From an uncultured Oceanospirillaceae bacterium (lineage in GTDB: Bacteria; Pseudomonadota; Gammaproteobacteria; Pseudomonadales; Balneatricaceae), in the NCBI GenBank assembly GCA_937138495.1, contig CAKZPE010000058.1, forward strand, positions 1 to 34,608: a stretch of DNA of 34,608 nucleotides, in the 5' to 3' direction. The notes beneath the pieces were generated by a model. That model was not told where the DNA came from. It saw nothing but the letters and a program-made list of their open reading frames with translations, and did no database searches. Position numbers and translations under genes: made by a program. Every line of letters begins with the position of its first letter. Position 1 is the stretch's first letter. Shown piece by piece: positions 1 through 8,133 of this stretch.

Positions 1-348
1 GGCGTAGGAGAAATCCGTCTGGATGCCGGGAAATTGGCATACAGACGATATTAAACGGTCAAATAGTGGTTGATTACACCGGAAATACTGCCTGATCAAC
101 AACGCGGCTAAAAAACTGGGACTTAATCGCAGGTTCCCTAGCCCATCTTCTGCAATTCTGCCCGGCTTCTAACCGGTTATGGGTATCTCTCGAACCACAT
201 CGACTGTTGTAAACCTTTCGCCCAAACGTTTTCGCTTATCGATGTACCTGCATTCTGGTCAGTGTAGTCTGGGCAACTCTCCTCACAAACAGTCTGGGAA
301 TGTGAAAAGTTAACTTCATTTTACATTTGAACTGTCTAGTACCTTGAT
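1..348. other. Left-end region without a recognisable gene
   Basis: No convincing gene. Frame 3 on the plus strand is open from the window edge to a TGA at 93-95 and could be the tail of a protein, but about 30 residues are too few to identify. Just after it another frame gives AAKKLGLNR, which resembles part of a Fis-type helix-turn-helix, but stops and frame changes surround it. At best this is debris of an older gene. Confidence 0.3.
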
Positions 349-379
349 TTGACATATAAAAGTTATCACATATGATAAC
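349..379 (+). promoter_or_regulatory. Promoter and palindromic operator of the toxin-antitoxin operon
   Basis: TTGACA (349-354) and TATGAT (371-376) with a 16-bp spacer form a near-consensus sigma-70 promoter. An 18-bp palindrome, GTTATCA-CATA-TGATAAC (362-379), covers the -10 box and ends 12 nt before the toxin start codon. This is where a HigA-type antitoxin would bind to repress its own operon. The sequence match is direct; the autoregulation is inferred from the family. Confidence 0.8.
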
Positions 380-391
380 CATAGAGATAAA

Positions 392-712
392 ATGACATGG
401 ATTGTTGAGTTTTATCCAGGCGTTGAAGATGACATTTTAGATATGCCGCCAAAGATTCAGGCGCGTATGCTGAAGTTGCTGGAAATGATCGAAAAGCACG
501 GGGCTAACCTGGGTTCGCCCCATACAGAACCAATGGGTAACGGGCTATTTGAAGTCAGAGCCAGAGCAAAGGAAGGCATTGGCAGGTCGGTTTTTTGTTA
601 TATGCACGGCACAAATATTCTGGTTCTGCATGCCTTTATAAAGAAATCGCAGAAAACGCCTAAAAAGGATTTAGATTTAGCAACAGACAGAATGAAAGAG
701 GTGAAAAAATGA
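392..712 (+). CDS. higB: HigB/RelE-type toxin (Gp49-like family)
   Basis: A 106-residue protein of the phage-derived Gp49-like/HigB branch of the RelE superfamily, whose members cut mRNA on the ribosome. The family core is visible: GLFEVRARAKEGIGRSVF at about residues 51-68, then LVLHAFIKKSQKTP at about 77-90, ending in a Lys-rich tail. Length is typical. It sits directly behind a strong promoter and overlaps the antitoxin gene by ATGA, so the two are translationally coupled in the toxin-first order typical of higBA. The DNA is more AT-rich than most of the window, which fits acquisition by transfer. The family call is secure; RNase activity is inferred from relatives. Confidence 0.88.
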   Translation: MTWIVEFYPGVEDDILDMPPKIQARMLKLLEMIEKHGANLGSPHTEPMGNGLFEVRARAKEGIGRSVFCYMHGTNILVLHAFIKKSQKTPKKDLDLATDRMKEVKK

Positions 713-993
713 ACTTACAATCATTAAAAGAGCGCGCCCTTCAAAATGAAGATGTTCGTAAAGAATACGATGCATTGGAAAGTGAATTTGCTCTTATCAA
801 TCAATTGCTGGAAATGCGTAAAGCGGCAGGCTTAACCCAGGAGCAGGTAGCAGCGGTAATGCATACCAAAAAAAGTAACATTAGCCGTCTAGAAAAAGGC
901 GGCGTTGCACCTAAGATTGATACTCTGAAGCGCTATGCTGACGCCTGTGGCTACGACCTTAACCTTACTTTTCAGGCTCGGTCAGCAGGCTAA
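709..993 (+). CDS. higA: HigA-type XRE antitoxin
   Basis: A 94-residue antitoxin with an XRE (Cro/CI) helix-turn-helix at about residues 37-85. The core reads AAGLTQEQVAAVMHTKKSNI with SRLEKGG as the recognition-helix end. The charged N-terminal 35 residues would contact the toxin. The ATG lies inside the toxin stop (ATGA) and has a GAGGTG ribosome-binding site five bases upstream, so it is expected to be well translated. It should neutralise the upstream toxin and bind the palindrome at 362-379. About 150 bp of apparently empty sequence follow before the next gene. Confidence 0.88.
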   Translation: MNLQSLKERALQNEDVRKEYDALESEFALINQLLEMRKAAGLTQEQVAAVMHTKKSNISRLEKGGVAPKIDTLKRYADACGYDLNLTFQARSAG

Positions 994-1141
994 ATATTTA
1001 CCGAATCATTTTGCCTGCATCCTGCAAATACTCCGTTGCCAGACAGGTAGAACGTATGATCATGGCCATCATACGATGACACAGGATCTTTAACTGCCAG
1101 CACCTAAACTGAGCTCCAGGCATCAATTCACAGCATAAACC

Positions 1142-2068
1142 TCAGGAAACAGACCGCTGCAGATCAGAATTGAACGCACACACATCAGGGCGCTTCTTCC
1201 ACTCTGAGGGCGGCACGCCGGTGCTGCGCCGAAACGCAGAGGCAAACTTTGCCGGGTTCGCATAGCCAACGGCCAGCGAGGTTTCCGTGACGGACACTTT
1301 CGCGTTCAGCAAAACCTTAGCCCGCTCCATCCGGCGGGAGGTTAAGTACCGGTAAGGGGTACAGCCATTTTTGCGTTTGAACAGCCTGGTGAAAGTGATG
1401 GGCTCCATATCCACTGACGCTGCCAATTCATTCACATGCAGGTCTTCATCTAACCGTTCATCGATCAGGTTCAGCACGCTGCCCAGCGGATCGTCTTGCA
1501 GATTTTGCGTAGCGGCCTCGCGGCCACTGGCTTTCGAGAGCGTCAGTAAACGGTGAATCACTAACGAAAGCCCATGGTCAAAGAAGCTGGAGAAGCTGCT
1601 ATTCACCTGCGCATCGTGCAGTAACGCACGCATCACAGAGGCCACCAGCTCGTCGTCAAACAATTGCCCCTGCACGGTTTGCAGGTCAGCTATGGTCAGC
1701 TTTTCGCCTTCAAATGCCGGTACTTCGGTAATATCAAAGGCAATTGTCAGAGACTGCATTTGCGGGGTGTATCCCACCGCTGCCTGGCCAGGCAGTATCA
1801 GCCCGGCACGGCCGGGCTTCCAGACATCATTCAGACTGCACTGGTCGTTCTTGCGCAGGGTCGCGCCCCCACCCGCCGTACATAAGCACAACACGGCATA
1901 TTCGAGAGCGGCTCCCTGGCCATCGGCATGCTCCACTTCAACGCCGTTCACTTTTACGTGCGCCACAACGGTTGAGCCAGACGCATTAGAGACAATAACG
2001 TCACGTTCTGAGCCAAACCGCTTCAGCCGCTGAACGTACCTTTCCCGATGATGAGACCAGCTTTCCAT
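1142..2068 (-). CDS. AraC-family transcriptional regulator of siderophore uptake
   Basis: An AraC/XylS activator of about 308 residues. The C-terminal two-HTH domain is clear (RLFKRKNGCTPYRYL, then VGYANPAKFASAFRRSTGVP). The N-terminal half, beginning around SWSHHRERYVQRLKRFG, resembles an AraC-binding-like ligand domain. The ATG at 2068 is chosen because homology-like sequence begins there. The frame extends upstream to a TTG at 2146 (334 residues), but that start would sit on the Fur-box-like site, so it is less likely. No strong ribosome-binding site decides the matter. It diverges from a TonB receptor, the usual arrangement of RhrA/PchR-type regulators that activate uptake of a siderophore they sense. 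That role is inferred. Confidence 0.82.
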   Translation of the reverse strand: MESWSHHRERYVQRLKRFGSERDVIVSNASGSTVVAHVKVNGVEVEHADGQGAALEYAVLCLCTAGGGATLRKNDQCSLNDVWKPGRAGLILPGQAAVGYTPQMQSLTIAFDITEVPAFEGEKLTIADLQTVQGQLFDDELVASVMRALLHDAQVNSSFSSFFDHGLSLVIHRLLTLSKASGREAATQNLQDDPLGSVLNLIDERLDEDLHVNELAASVDMEPITFTRLFKRKNGCTPYRYLTSRRMERAKVLLNAKVSVTETSLAVGYANPAKFASAFRRSTGVPPSEWKKRPDVCAFNSDLQRSVS

Positions 2069-2135
2069 TGAACTTTTACTGCCATGACTGTTTTGGATTG
2101 ATGGGAGATCACTTTGGAGTGGTTTAAATTCCAAC

Positions 2136-2154
2136 GCAAAATACAATCATTCTC
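2136..2154 (-). promoter_or_regulatory. Candidate Fur box between araC-type and TonB-receptor genes
   Basis: Read on the minus strand, GAGAATGATTGTATTTTGC matches 13 of 19 positions of the classical Fur consensus when A or T is accepted at position 10. It lies in the divergent intergenic region, so one bound Fur dimer could repress both directions under iron excess. The match is partial and was made by eye. Confidence 0.45.
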
Positions 2155-2213
2155 ATAAACTTTCAACCGAAAGCGCTTTTCAACACGTCCGCAGAGATAG
2201 CAGGGTTTAGTCA

Positions 2214-4253
2214 ATGAAGTATACGTTTCCAGAGGTTGGTGCACCTGCACTGGCATTAGTAATGCTCAGTTCCGTGACCACTCAGGCCAGTGAACAGCCG
2301 GAAGGCACTGCCGGTACTCCCACCACCCCCGCCACAATTATCATCACCGGAGAGCATGCCGACCGCACGCTGCAGGAAACTGCCTCCAGTGTAATCGCGT
2401 TCAGCAAGGACGAGCTGGACAGCGCTGCAGGTATGCTGAACTCCGATGACCTGCTGGATAGAATCCCGAACATTATCACCGTGGAACCGGGTAATGAGGC
2501 CCCAACCGTACGGGGACTGGACGGTACCGGCCCGGCTTCCGGCGCAAATGCTTTCTTCGCCGGTACACGCCCGCGGCTTAACTACCAGATTGATGGTCGT
2601 ACCCTGGGCTTTAATGAGTCGGTCTTCCAGTCGGCCTCCTTGTGGGATATCGATCAGGTCGAGATTTTCCGTGGCCCGCAGAGCACCCAACAGGGTCGCA
2701 ACTCCATCGCCGGTGCAATCATCGTTCATACGGCAGACCCGACCTTTGAATGGGAAGGTAAAGTCCGCGCGATTACCGGCAGCCGGAATACTCAGGTAAC
2801 CTCTTTCGCCATTTCCGGCCCCCTTGCGGAAGATGTGCTGGCATTCCGCCTGGCTGCCGACCGGCAAACCAGAGAGACGGCGGTTAGCTTTGCTTCTTAT
2901 GCGCAGGAAGATGATCCGGATCTCTACGAGAATAAAACGGTCCGGGGTAAGTTACTCTTTACACCGACAGACGCACTCAGTTCTATGCTAACCCTCGGCC
3001 GTAACGACGGCCAGGCGCCGCAGTCTGAACATGTCGTCACCCCCTATGACGACCGTACGGCGGAATTCCCGAACCAGCCAACGTTCCACACCCGCAACAC
3101 TTACGGCATCTGGGATACCACCTGGGAAGTGTCCGACAACCTGACCACTGAACTGAACCTGTCATACACCGATTTCCAGACTGACCGTCACACATTAACC
3201 GGCCAGGGCAACCTGACCATCACCGGGGACGAAAAAGTCATACAGCCAATGATCAGACTGCAATCGGATGACCGCAGCATTTCCGGCTTTGCCGGTGCTT
3301 ACCTTTTCAGCACTGAACAGAAAGAAGTGATTGACCTGTTCGGTGGCGGTGAATTCCGCGATGAAACCGATAGCAAGGCGGTATTCGGTGAAGTGAACCT
3401 GACACTGAGTGATGAATACAGCCTGACCTTAGGCGGCCGCTACGAAGAAGAGGAGCGTAAGAGGGTCGGCAGCGCCGGATCACTGGCACTGGATTACAAC
3501 GAGACGTATCGCGTTTTCCTGCCGAAAGCGACGCTGTTCTGGGATTTTCATGACGACTGGACTGCCGGCCTGACGGCAGGCAAAGGTTACAACGGCGGCG
3601 GTGCCGGTATTACCTTCAGCGCACCTTTTTTGGCCTATACCTATAAGCCGGAATACGTCTGGAACTATGAAGCCTTCCTGCGCGGTACCTTACTGGACGG
3701 CCAGCTAGACGTGACTGCAAACATCTTTTATAACGACTTTAAAGATATGCAGCTGCCCTTCTATCTGGGTGCCAACTCCACAGTTATCCGCAATGCCGAT
3801 AAAGCCACAACCTACGGGGCGGAAACCGGTCTGAAATACAGGTTCTCACCGGGCAACGAAGTGTTCGCGAATCTGGGCCTCCTGCAGACCAAGGTAGATA
3901 ACTATTCTGACGCAACCATCGAAGGAAACGATCTGTCACGTGCCCCGGCTTTCAGCCTGGACCTTGGCTTTGTAACCACGCCGCTGCCTGACTTTGAAAT
4001 CAGCGCGAACGTCAGACATTCCGATGCCTATTATTCAGATGCAACCAATACGGCCCGCGGCAAGATCGACGCTTATACCGTCGCAAACACACAGTTTGCC
4101 TACAAGATCCGGGAAAATCTGCGGGTCCACCTGGCAGTAAACAACCTGTTTGATAACGATGATCCGATCTTAATCAACACCAGCCGGTCCAGTAACAGTG
4201 CAACCATTCTGAACCCCCGCACGATTACCGCCGGAATTGAATACAACTTCTGA
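2214..4253 (+). CDS. TonB-dependent siderophore receptor
   Basis: A 679-residue outer-membrane receptor. A signal peptide (hydrophobic ALALVMLSSV, likely cleavage after TQA at 25) is followed by a TonB-box-like segment ATIIITG at about 40-46. The plug domain comes next (LLDRIPNIITVE, then VEIFRGPQSTQQGRNSIAGA at about 150-170). The beta-barrel follows and ends in the terminal Phe expected for BAM-mediated insertion (GIEYNF). Length is normal for siderophore receptors. It imports a ferric chelate using TonB-ExbBD energy. It diverges from the AraC regulator and precedes an MFS permease and a siderophore reductase. The exact siderophore cannot be read; an RhtA-like (rhizobactin/schizokinen) specificity is only suggested by the RhtX-like neighbour. 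The N-region of the signal peptide is unusually poor in positive charge and contains Glu7. Confidence 0.92.
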   Translation: MKYTFPEVGAPALALVMLSSVTTQASEQPEGTAGTPTTPATIIITGEHADRTLQETASSVIAFSKDELDSAAGMLNSDDLLDRIPNIITVEPGNEAPTVRGLDGTGPASGANAFFAGTRPRLNYQIDGRTLGFNESVFQSASLWDIDQVEIFRGPQSTQQGRNSIAGAIIVHTADPTFEWEGKVRAITGSRNTQVTSFAISGPLAEDVLAFRLAADRQTRETAVSFASYAQEDDPDLYENKTVRGKLLFTPTDALSSMLTLGRNDGQAPQSEHVVTPYDDRTAEFPNQPTFHTRNTYGIWDTTWEVSDNLTTELNLSYTDFQTDRHTLTGQGNLTITGDEKVIQPMIRLQSDDRSISGFAGAYLFSTEQKEVIDLFGGGEFRDETDSKAVFGEVNLTLSDEYSLTLGGRYEEEERKRVGSAGSLALDYNETYRVFLPKATLFWDFHDDWTAGLTAGKGYNGGGAGITFSAPFLAYTYKPEYVWNYEAFLRGTLLDGQLDVTANIFYNDFKDMQLPFYLGANSTVIRNADKATTYGAETGLKYRFSPGNEVFANLGLLQTKVDNYSDATIEGNDLSRAPAFSLDLGFVTTPLPDFEISANVRHSDAYYSDATNTARGKIDAYTVANTQFAYKIRENLRVHLAVNNLFDNDDPILINTSRSSNSATILNPRTITAGIEYNF

Positions 4254-4275
4254 TAACAAAACAGCCTGTCACCTT

Positions 4276-4309
4276 AAGGCCTTCAGCAACACATTGCTGA
4301 AGGCCTTTT
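4276..4309 (+). terminator. Strong hairpin between receptor and MFS genes
   Basis: A perfect 14-bp stem (AAGGCCTTCAGCAA / TTGCTGAAGGCCTT) with a CACA loop runs into TTTT. It is an intrinsic terminator, probably leaky, that would lower expression of the inner-membrane genes relative to the receptor. Confidence 0.8.
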
Positions 4310-4362
4310 GCGGTATAAAAACCGGATTCAGCAGCCTGATATCTGTGCAGTAAAGGGTAGCT

Positions 4363-5616
4363 ATGAAAAAGACACTTTCGCTCTGGTCGATGCTGGCCAG
4401 CATTTATATAACTCAGTACGTTGCGCTGGCATTCATTATGTCGGCGGCGTTTTCCATTCTGCGTAAACAGGGGGTAGAGCTGGATAAACTCGCGTTGCTG
4501 AACCTGGCGGCCATGCCTCTGGTATTTAAAATTCTCTATGCGCCGGTAATCGATAAGTATCGCGGATTTTTTAAAGGTAAATACCGTGGCTGGCTGATTA
4601 TCGCCATGACGGCCATGACCATCTTACTGGTCATCACCGGTATGCTGGATCTGCAAACGCAGTTTTACACGGCGGTACTGGTATTCACCCTGTATGTGCT
4701 GGCCACCGGTATTCAGGACGTATCCGTCGACGGATTATCATGCAAGCTGTTCAACCGGGAACAGCGAAAGTTTGCCAGCAGTGTGCAGTTTTCCGGCAAC
4801 TTACTGGGCAATGTCATCGGTGGCGGCCTGATCCTGATCTTTTATCCCTGGCTGCAATGGCAGGGCTCCCTGCTCCTGCTGAGCGGCCTGACCCTGATTT
4901 CACTGGTGCAGATTATTTACTTCAGAGAGCCTGAAGAGATTATCACCGGTACGCCTGAAAATAGTCAGCAACCCACCTCCGGTATGTGGCAGGAAATCCG
5001 TACCTTCATGATCCAGCACCGCTACTGGATGCTGCTATTAGTGCTCTTCCCTGTTGGCTTCAGTAACGGCACAGCCATTCTTAATGCCTTACTGGTCGAC
5101 AGCGGCTGGGCACTGGCGGAGATCGGCTTTGCGGTAAAAGTCTACGGGTCTGGTGTGGGGTTTATATCCGCATTGATGGCCACACCGCTGATGACGGCTC
5201 TGGGCCGTTCTAAGGCCCTGCTCACGATCACCTGCCTACAGGCCTGCGGGCTATTGTTCCTTGTGCCGGTCACTCTGGGATATACCGACAAAGTAACGGT
5301 CTACATGGCGATCACCGCGTATTATCTGGCCTTCCCCGCGATACTGGTCACCCTGGCGACCCTCATCATGGATAAAGCCTCAGTCACCGAAAACAAAGCG
5401 ACCCTCTTTACTCTGCAGTTCAGCCTGGTCTCACTGATGGGTTTTCTGTATTCGGCGCTCAGTATGGCGCTGGCCGACCGCTGGGGTTACAGCACCATTG
5501 CCATTGCCGGGGTCACCCTCACATTCGGTGCGGCACTGTTTGCGTATTTTATTCTCAGGCCAACACTGGCACCGGATCATAACAGTGCCACCGGTACCGC
5601 TGACTCAGCAACCTGA
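4363..5616 (+). CDS. MFS permease, RhtX/FptX/AmpG-like siderophore importer
   Basis: A 417-residue inner-membrane protein with about 12 hydrophobic helices of the major facilitator fold. The cytoplasmic loop after helix 2 (APVIDKYRGFFKGKYRGW, about 61-78) and the motif GIQDVSVDGLSC (about 115-126) are typical of the AmpG/RhtX/FptX group. Some members of that group move whole siderophores or peptides through the inner membrane without an ABC transporter. AAGGG stands six to seven bases before the ATG. Its position after the receptor and before a siderophore reductase supports ferric-siderophore import. Substrate identity is inferred; AmpG-like muropeptide transport is the main alternative but fits the context less well. 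Confidence 0.85.
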   Translation: MKKTLSLWSMLASIYITQYVALAFIMSAAFSILRKQGVELDKLALLNLAAMPLVFKILYAPVIDKYRGFFKGKYRGWLIIAMTAMTILLVITGMLDLQTQFYTAVLVFTLYVLATGIQDVSVDGLSCKLFNREQRKFASSVQFSGNLLGNVIGGGLILIFYPWLQWQGSLLLLSGLTLISLVQIIYFREPEEIITGTPENSQQPTSGMWQEIRTFMIQHRYWMLLLVLFPVGFSNGTAILNALLVDSGWALAEIGFAVKVYGSGVGFISALMATPLMTALGRSKALLTITCLQACGLLFLVPVTLGYTDKVTVYMAITAYYLAFPAILVTLATLIMDKASVTENKATLFTLQFSLVSLMGFLYSALSMALADRWGYSTIAIAGVTLTFGAALFAYFILRPTLAPDHNSATGTADSAT

Positions 5617-5672
5617 CAGACCTGACGTCTAACAACACTGACTAACAACACTTACGACTAAGACAAATTGCC

Positions 5673-6794
5673 ATGCGTACACCCATAAAAGACCGCGATC
5701 ACAAGACAGACATCATCGATCATGTGAATCAGGACCATTCCGACGAGTTGCTGACAATTGCCAGAGCGCACTCCCCGGATACCGATATCCACTCGGCCAG
5801 AATCACTGACATTTTTCAGGAAGGCATTCAGGTGTCTATTACCCCCCGGGGTAATCAGGATCCGTACGACGCCTTCATTCCCTTTGAAATTGAAGGCGAT
5901 CTGGAAGAAAAAATCTTATATTCCGCCTATGCCGCCATCGTTAAACAGGGTGGGGATTTAAGCGGTTCGCGTAAACATTTTTTTGAAGTGACCGGTAAAA
6001 CTCAACTGACCACACACTTCACACGGCTCACCCTCCGGTCCCGCACCCCTTTTCCTGAGTACTATCCGGGCTACGCCTACGGCTTTATCCTTAAAACCCT
6101 TAAAGGCCAGCCTGAAAGCCCCCCGCCACCGGGAAAAACAGGCTGGTTGCAGCAAGCATCTAACCGGTTTTTTATCTGGCTGATGAAACGTTTATCCAGC
6201 AACAGCCGCCAGAAAATGCTTACCAACATCAACAAAAACGTCCGCCTGTATACACTGCGCAAAGCATGGCAGACCACCAGCACAGACGGCACTGAGTATT
6301 ACGGACACGTCGATATTTTCACCCATGGCGACAGCCCCGGCAGCCTGTGGTCTGCAGGCCTGAACGCCGGTGATATCATTCTGAGCCGTTCGGAATCTGC
6401 CGACAAACACCCGCATTTAGCCACCGGGCAGGCACTGCTGATTGCCGATGAAACGGCCTTCCCTGCTCTGGCAGCCATTCTGGAACAGTGGCAAAACCCG
6501 TTACCGCCGGTGGTTATTACCCTCAGCGCACTGGCCGAAGAACAGGATTACTTCAGTGAAGCCCGGCTGCCAGCCGGCACCCGGATGCATAAAGCCATTT
6601 GCCCGGCAGACCGTCAGGGTGAAGACGTTTTAGCCATCATCGAAACACTGCAGGATTTTGATACGGCCTGGGGTGCAATGGAAGCTGATGCCGCCAAAGC
6701 CGTACGCCATCATTTACGGAATGTTCGCAACATTCAGGGAAAGAATAACCACACGAAAGGCTACTGGCGTTTACGTACTGAGAAGAAAACCTAA
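5673..6794 (+). CDS. DUF2470 / siderophore-interacting (ferric reductase) fusion protein
   Basis: A 373-residue cytoplasmic protein. Residues about 10-95 match DUF2470 (DHVNQDHSDELLTIA at 16-30), a domain also found in haem-handling proteins. From about 102 it is a siderophore-interacting FAD-binding protein. FFEVTGKTQLTTHFTRLTLR opens the FAD domain, RLYTLR at 191-196 is the flavin-binding motif, and DIFTHGDSPGSLWSAGLNAG leads into the NAD(P)H-binding half. SIP proteins reduce the ferric siderophore so that iron is released. It follows the permease by 56 bases, without a good ribosome-binding site, probably in the same operon. Anchor residues are seen; reduction of this pathway's substrate is inferred. 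Confidence 0.88.
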   Translation: MRTPIKDRDHKTDIIDHVNQDHSDELLTIARAHSPDTDIHSARITDIFQEGIQVSITPRGNQDPYDAFIPFEIEGDLEEKILYSAYAAIVKQGGDLSGSRKHFFEVTGKTQLTTHFTRLTLRSRTPFPEYYPGYAYGFILKTLKGQPESPPPPGKTGWLQQASNRFFIWLMKRLSSNSRQKMLTNINKNVRLYTLRKAWQTTSTDGTEYYGHVDIFTHGDSPGSLWSAGLNAGDIILSRSESADKHPHLATGQALLIADETAFPALAAILEQWQNPLPPVVITLSALAEEQDYFSEARLPAGTRMHKAICPADRQGEDVLAIIETLQDFDTAWGAMEADAAKAVRHHLRNVRNIQGKNNHTKGYWRLRTEKKT

Positions 6795-6807
6795 ACAGCA
6801 ACTATCA

Positions 6808-6833
6808 GGCAGAGGCTGCTCACAGCCTCTGCC
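6808..6833 (+). terminator. Hairpin after the siderophore operon
   Basis: An 11-bp perfect stem (GGCAGAGGCTG / CAGCCTCTGCC) with a CTCA loop begins 13 bases after the SIP stop codon and is followed by ACTTTCAC. The T-tract is poor, so termination is probable but imperfect. Confidence 0.6.
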
Positions 6834-7018
6834 ACTTTCACTGATTTCGCCGAAAACAGTACAACCCAGCCAATACTGTTACATGGTGTAACAGGCGTTG
6901 TATCTTCTATTGCCCCCACCCAACCCGTGATTAAACCCGGCCGGACATTCCGAAGCCTTGCTATCACATGCCAGCCACGCCATCATAGCCCTGTACATAC
7001 ATCACAGGGAGCGTGAGC

Positions 7019-7243
7019 ATGTTGGAATTTACACTGACCAGAAAACAAAGCATTACCATTAACGGTGAAACTGTCATTCAAATGCTGAATGTCACCTCAA
7101 AAGAGAAAGTCTTTCTCGGCATTAAAGCCCCCAAACATGTCAGCATCCTCCGGGAAAACGCCAAACGTAAAGAACCCGGCGCTGAAACATCTCCTGAAGA
7201 ACATCCGCCAGAAGCAGGGCTACCATCTGAAAGTGTAAAATAA
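7019..7243 (+). CDS. Divergent CsrA-family RNA-binding regulator
   Basis: A 74-residue protein aligning with CsrA over its first 50 residues. LTRKQSITINGE corresponds to the LTRR...IG strand, GIKAPKHVSILRE to GVNAPKEVxVHRE, and Arg45 lies at the place of the RNA-contacting Arg44 of E. coli CsrA. It differs from the housekeeping type: two residues (EF) are inserted after ML, the first turn is shorter, and the tail is Pro/Glu-rich. The ATG at 7019 is preferred over an in-frame GTG at 7013 because CAGGGA lies eight bases before the ATG and only two before the GTG. Likely an accessory paralogue acting on particular mRNAs. Targets are unknown. Confidence 0.75.
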   Translation: MLEFTLTRKQSITINGETVIQMLNVTSKEKVFLGIKAPKHVSILRENAKRKEPGAETSPEEHPPEAGLPSESVK

Positions 7244-7398
7244 CAATGCTCAGTCAATCAGGCAGGTTTATTCTGGCCTTACTGGAACGCTTTAATGCAC
7301 GATAATCCTGCCATGGGCTACTACTTTGCTATATTCAGGGATATGCCTGCAAAAGCCTGACTGAAATCTGACTACAACTACCGATTTTTCAGGCATGT

Positions 7399-7761
7399 TC
7401 ATAAACAGTGTCCCAGAATGTCAACCTTGTAGGCTTCAACACTTTCATCATCCCTGAAGGATAAGGAAAGCATCACTGACCAGTCAGTACACACGATCCC
7501 ATCACCCTCTACTGATTCAAGCATGACAACTGCATCTGCCCGAAAATCATCCATCCCCAAAATAGCTGTAGTTTTCACCGGTAACATATCCATCTGTTTG
7601 TTATATTCCATTAACCAGCTAGCCAGCATTTGCCTGCTTTTACCGACAGGTTGAAACGATTCCAGTCTGCCTTTCCACTTTTTCTCTACTTCAGTTGGGG
7701 ATTCTGAAGAAGTGCACCCAATAATCAGAATCAGCGGAATAATCAGAAAATAGATCCGCAT
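7399..7761 (-). CDS. Small lipoprotein nested in the longer ORF
   Basis: A 120-residue product starting at an internal ATG of the 244-residue frame. The ATG is preceded by CAGGGAGGATCT, a strong ribosome-binding site at good spacing. The protein starts MRIYFLIIPLILIIGCTSSE: a charged N-region, a hydrophobic core and a lipobox I-I-G-C with Cys16, the pattern for signal peptidase II and lipid attachment. Ser17-Ser19 contain no Asp at +2, so an outer-membrane location is likely. The mature part (about 105 residues) has no family I recognise; it contains two further Cys residues (GIVCTDW and the penultimate GHCL). This start is better supported than the long frame's. Confidence 0.65.
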   Translation of the reverse strand: MRIYFLIIPLILIIGCTSSESPTEVEKKWKGRLESFQPVGKSRQMLASWLMEYNKQMDMLPVKTTAILGMDDFRADAVVMLESVEGDGIVCTDWSVMLSLSFRDDESVEAYKVDILGHCL

Positions 7762-8133
7762 AGATCCTCCCTGATTGAAAAACCGGTCCGATAGATAAAA
7801 GATCTCCTTCGATGAACCGGTAGCGGCTCTGTTCTTTTCCGATCTGAGCGACCAGGCAAAAAACACAAATGCAATCATCCCCAACGCACTTCCTACAGCA
7901 CTGATCTGAGCAATCAGTTTATATACATCAAACACAACACCGGTTGGGACACCGTTTTCGAATTCCAGATAAGGGCTGACAAACCAATATCCCGTTACAG
8001 AGAGAATCGACGGCATAAATCCAAGCATCATAATCAGCGCCGAAAGTTTGCGGGTGTTCAGCCAGCACAACAAGGCTCCTACCCATAGAATGCAGGGCGA
8101 GAAAATCAACATGGTTCCTAATAATTCATCCAT
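7399..8133 (-). CDS. Membrane protein ORF, in frame with a lipoprotein at its C-terminus
   Basis: An unrecognised 244-residue frame. The first 95 residues hold about three membrane helices (roughly 5-24, 30-52, 72-95), followed by the charged segment SLRSEKNRAATGSS. At residue 125 an internal Met begins what looks like a complete lipoprotein with its own ribosome-binding site (see 7399-7761). There is no stop between the two halves. Either one polytopic product is made, or the upstream gene has lost its stop codon and now reads into the lipoprotein gene. A GGGAG sequence precedes the ATG at 8133. No function can be given. Confidence 0.55.
   Translation of the reverse strand: MDELLGTMLIFSPCILWVGALLCWLNTRKLSALIMMLGFMPSILSVTGYWFVSPYLEFENGVPTGVVFDVYKLIAQISAVGSALGMIAFVFFAWSLRSEKNRAATGSSKEIFYLSDRFFNQGGSMRIYFLIIPLILIIGCTSSESPTEVEKKWKGRLESFQPVGKSRQMLASWLMEYNKQMDMLPVKTTAILGMDDFRADAVVMLESVEGDGIVCTDWSVMLSLSFRDDESVEAYKVDILGHCL

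Noticed and set aside
1..200. Fis-like helix-turn-helix fragment (AAKKLGLNR) as remnant of a regulator
   Set aside because: Too short, frame broken on both sides, and the match could be chance.
2256..2867. 203-codon minus-strand frame opposite the TonB receptor
   Set aside because: Lies wholly inside a clear receptor gene; low-complexity Gly-rich translation without homology-like features.
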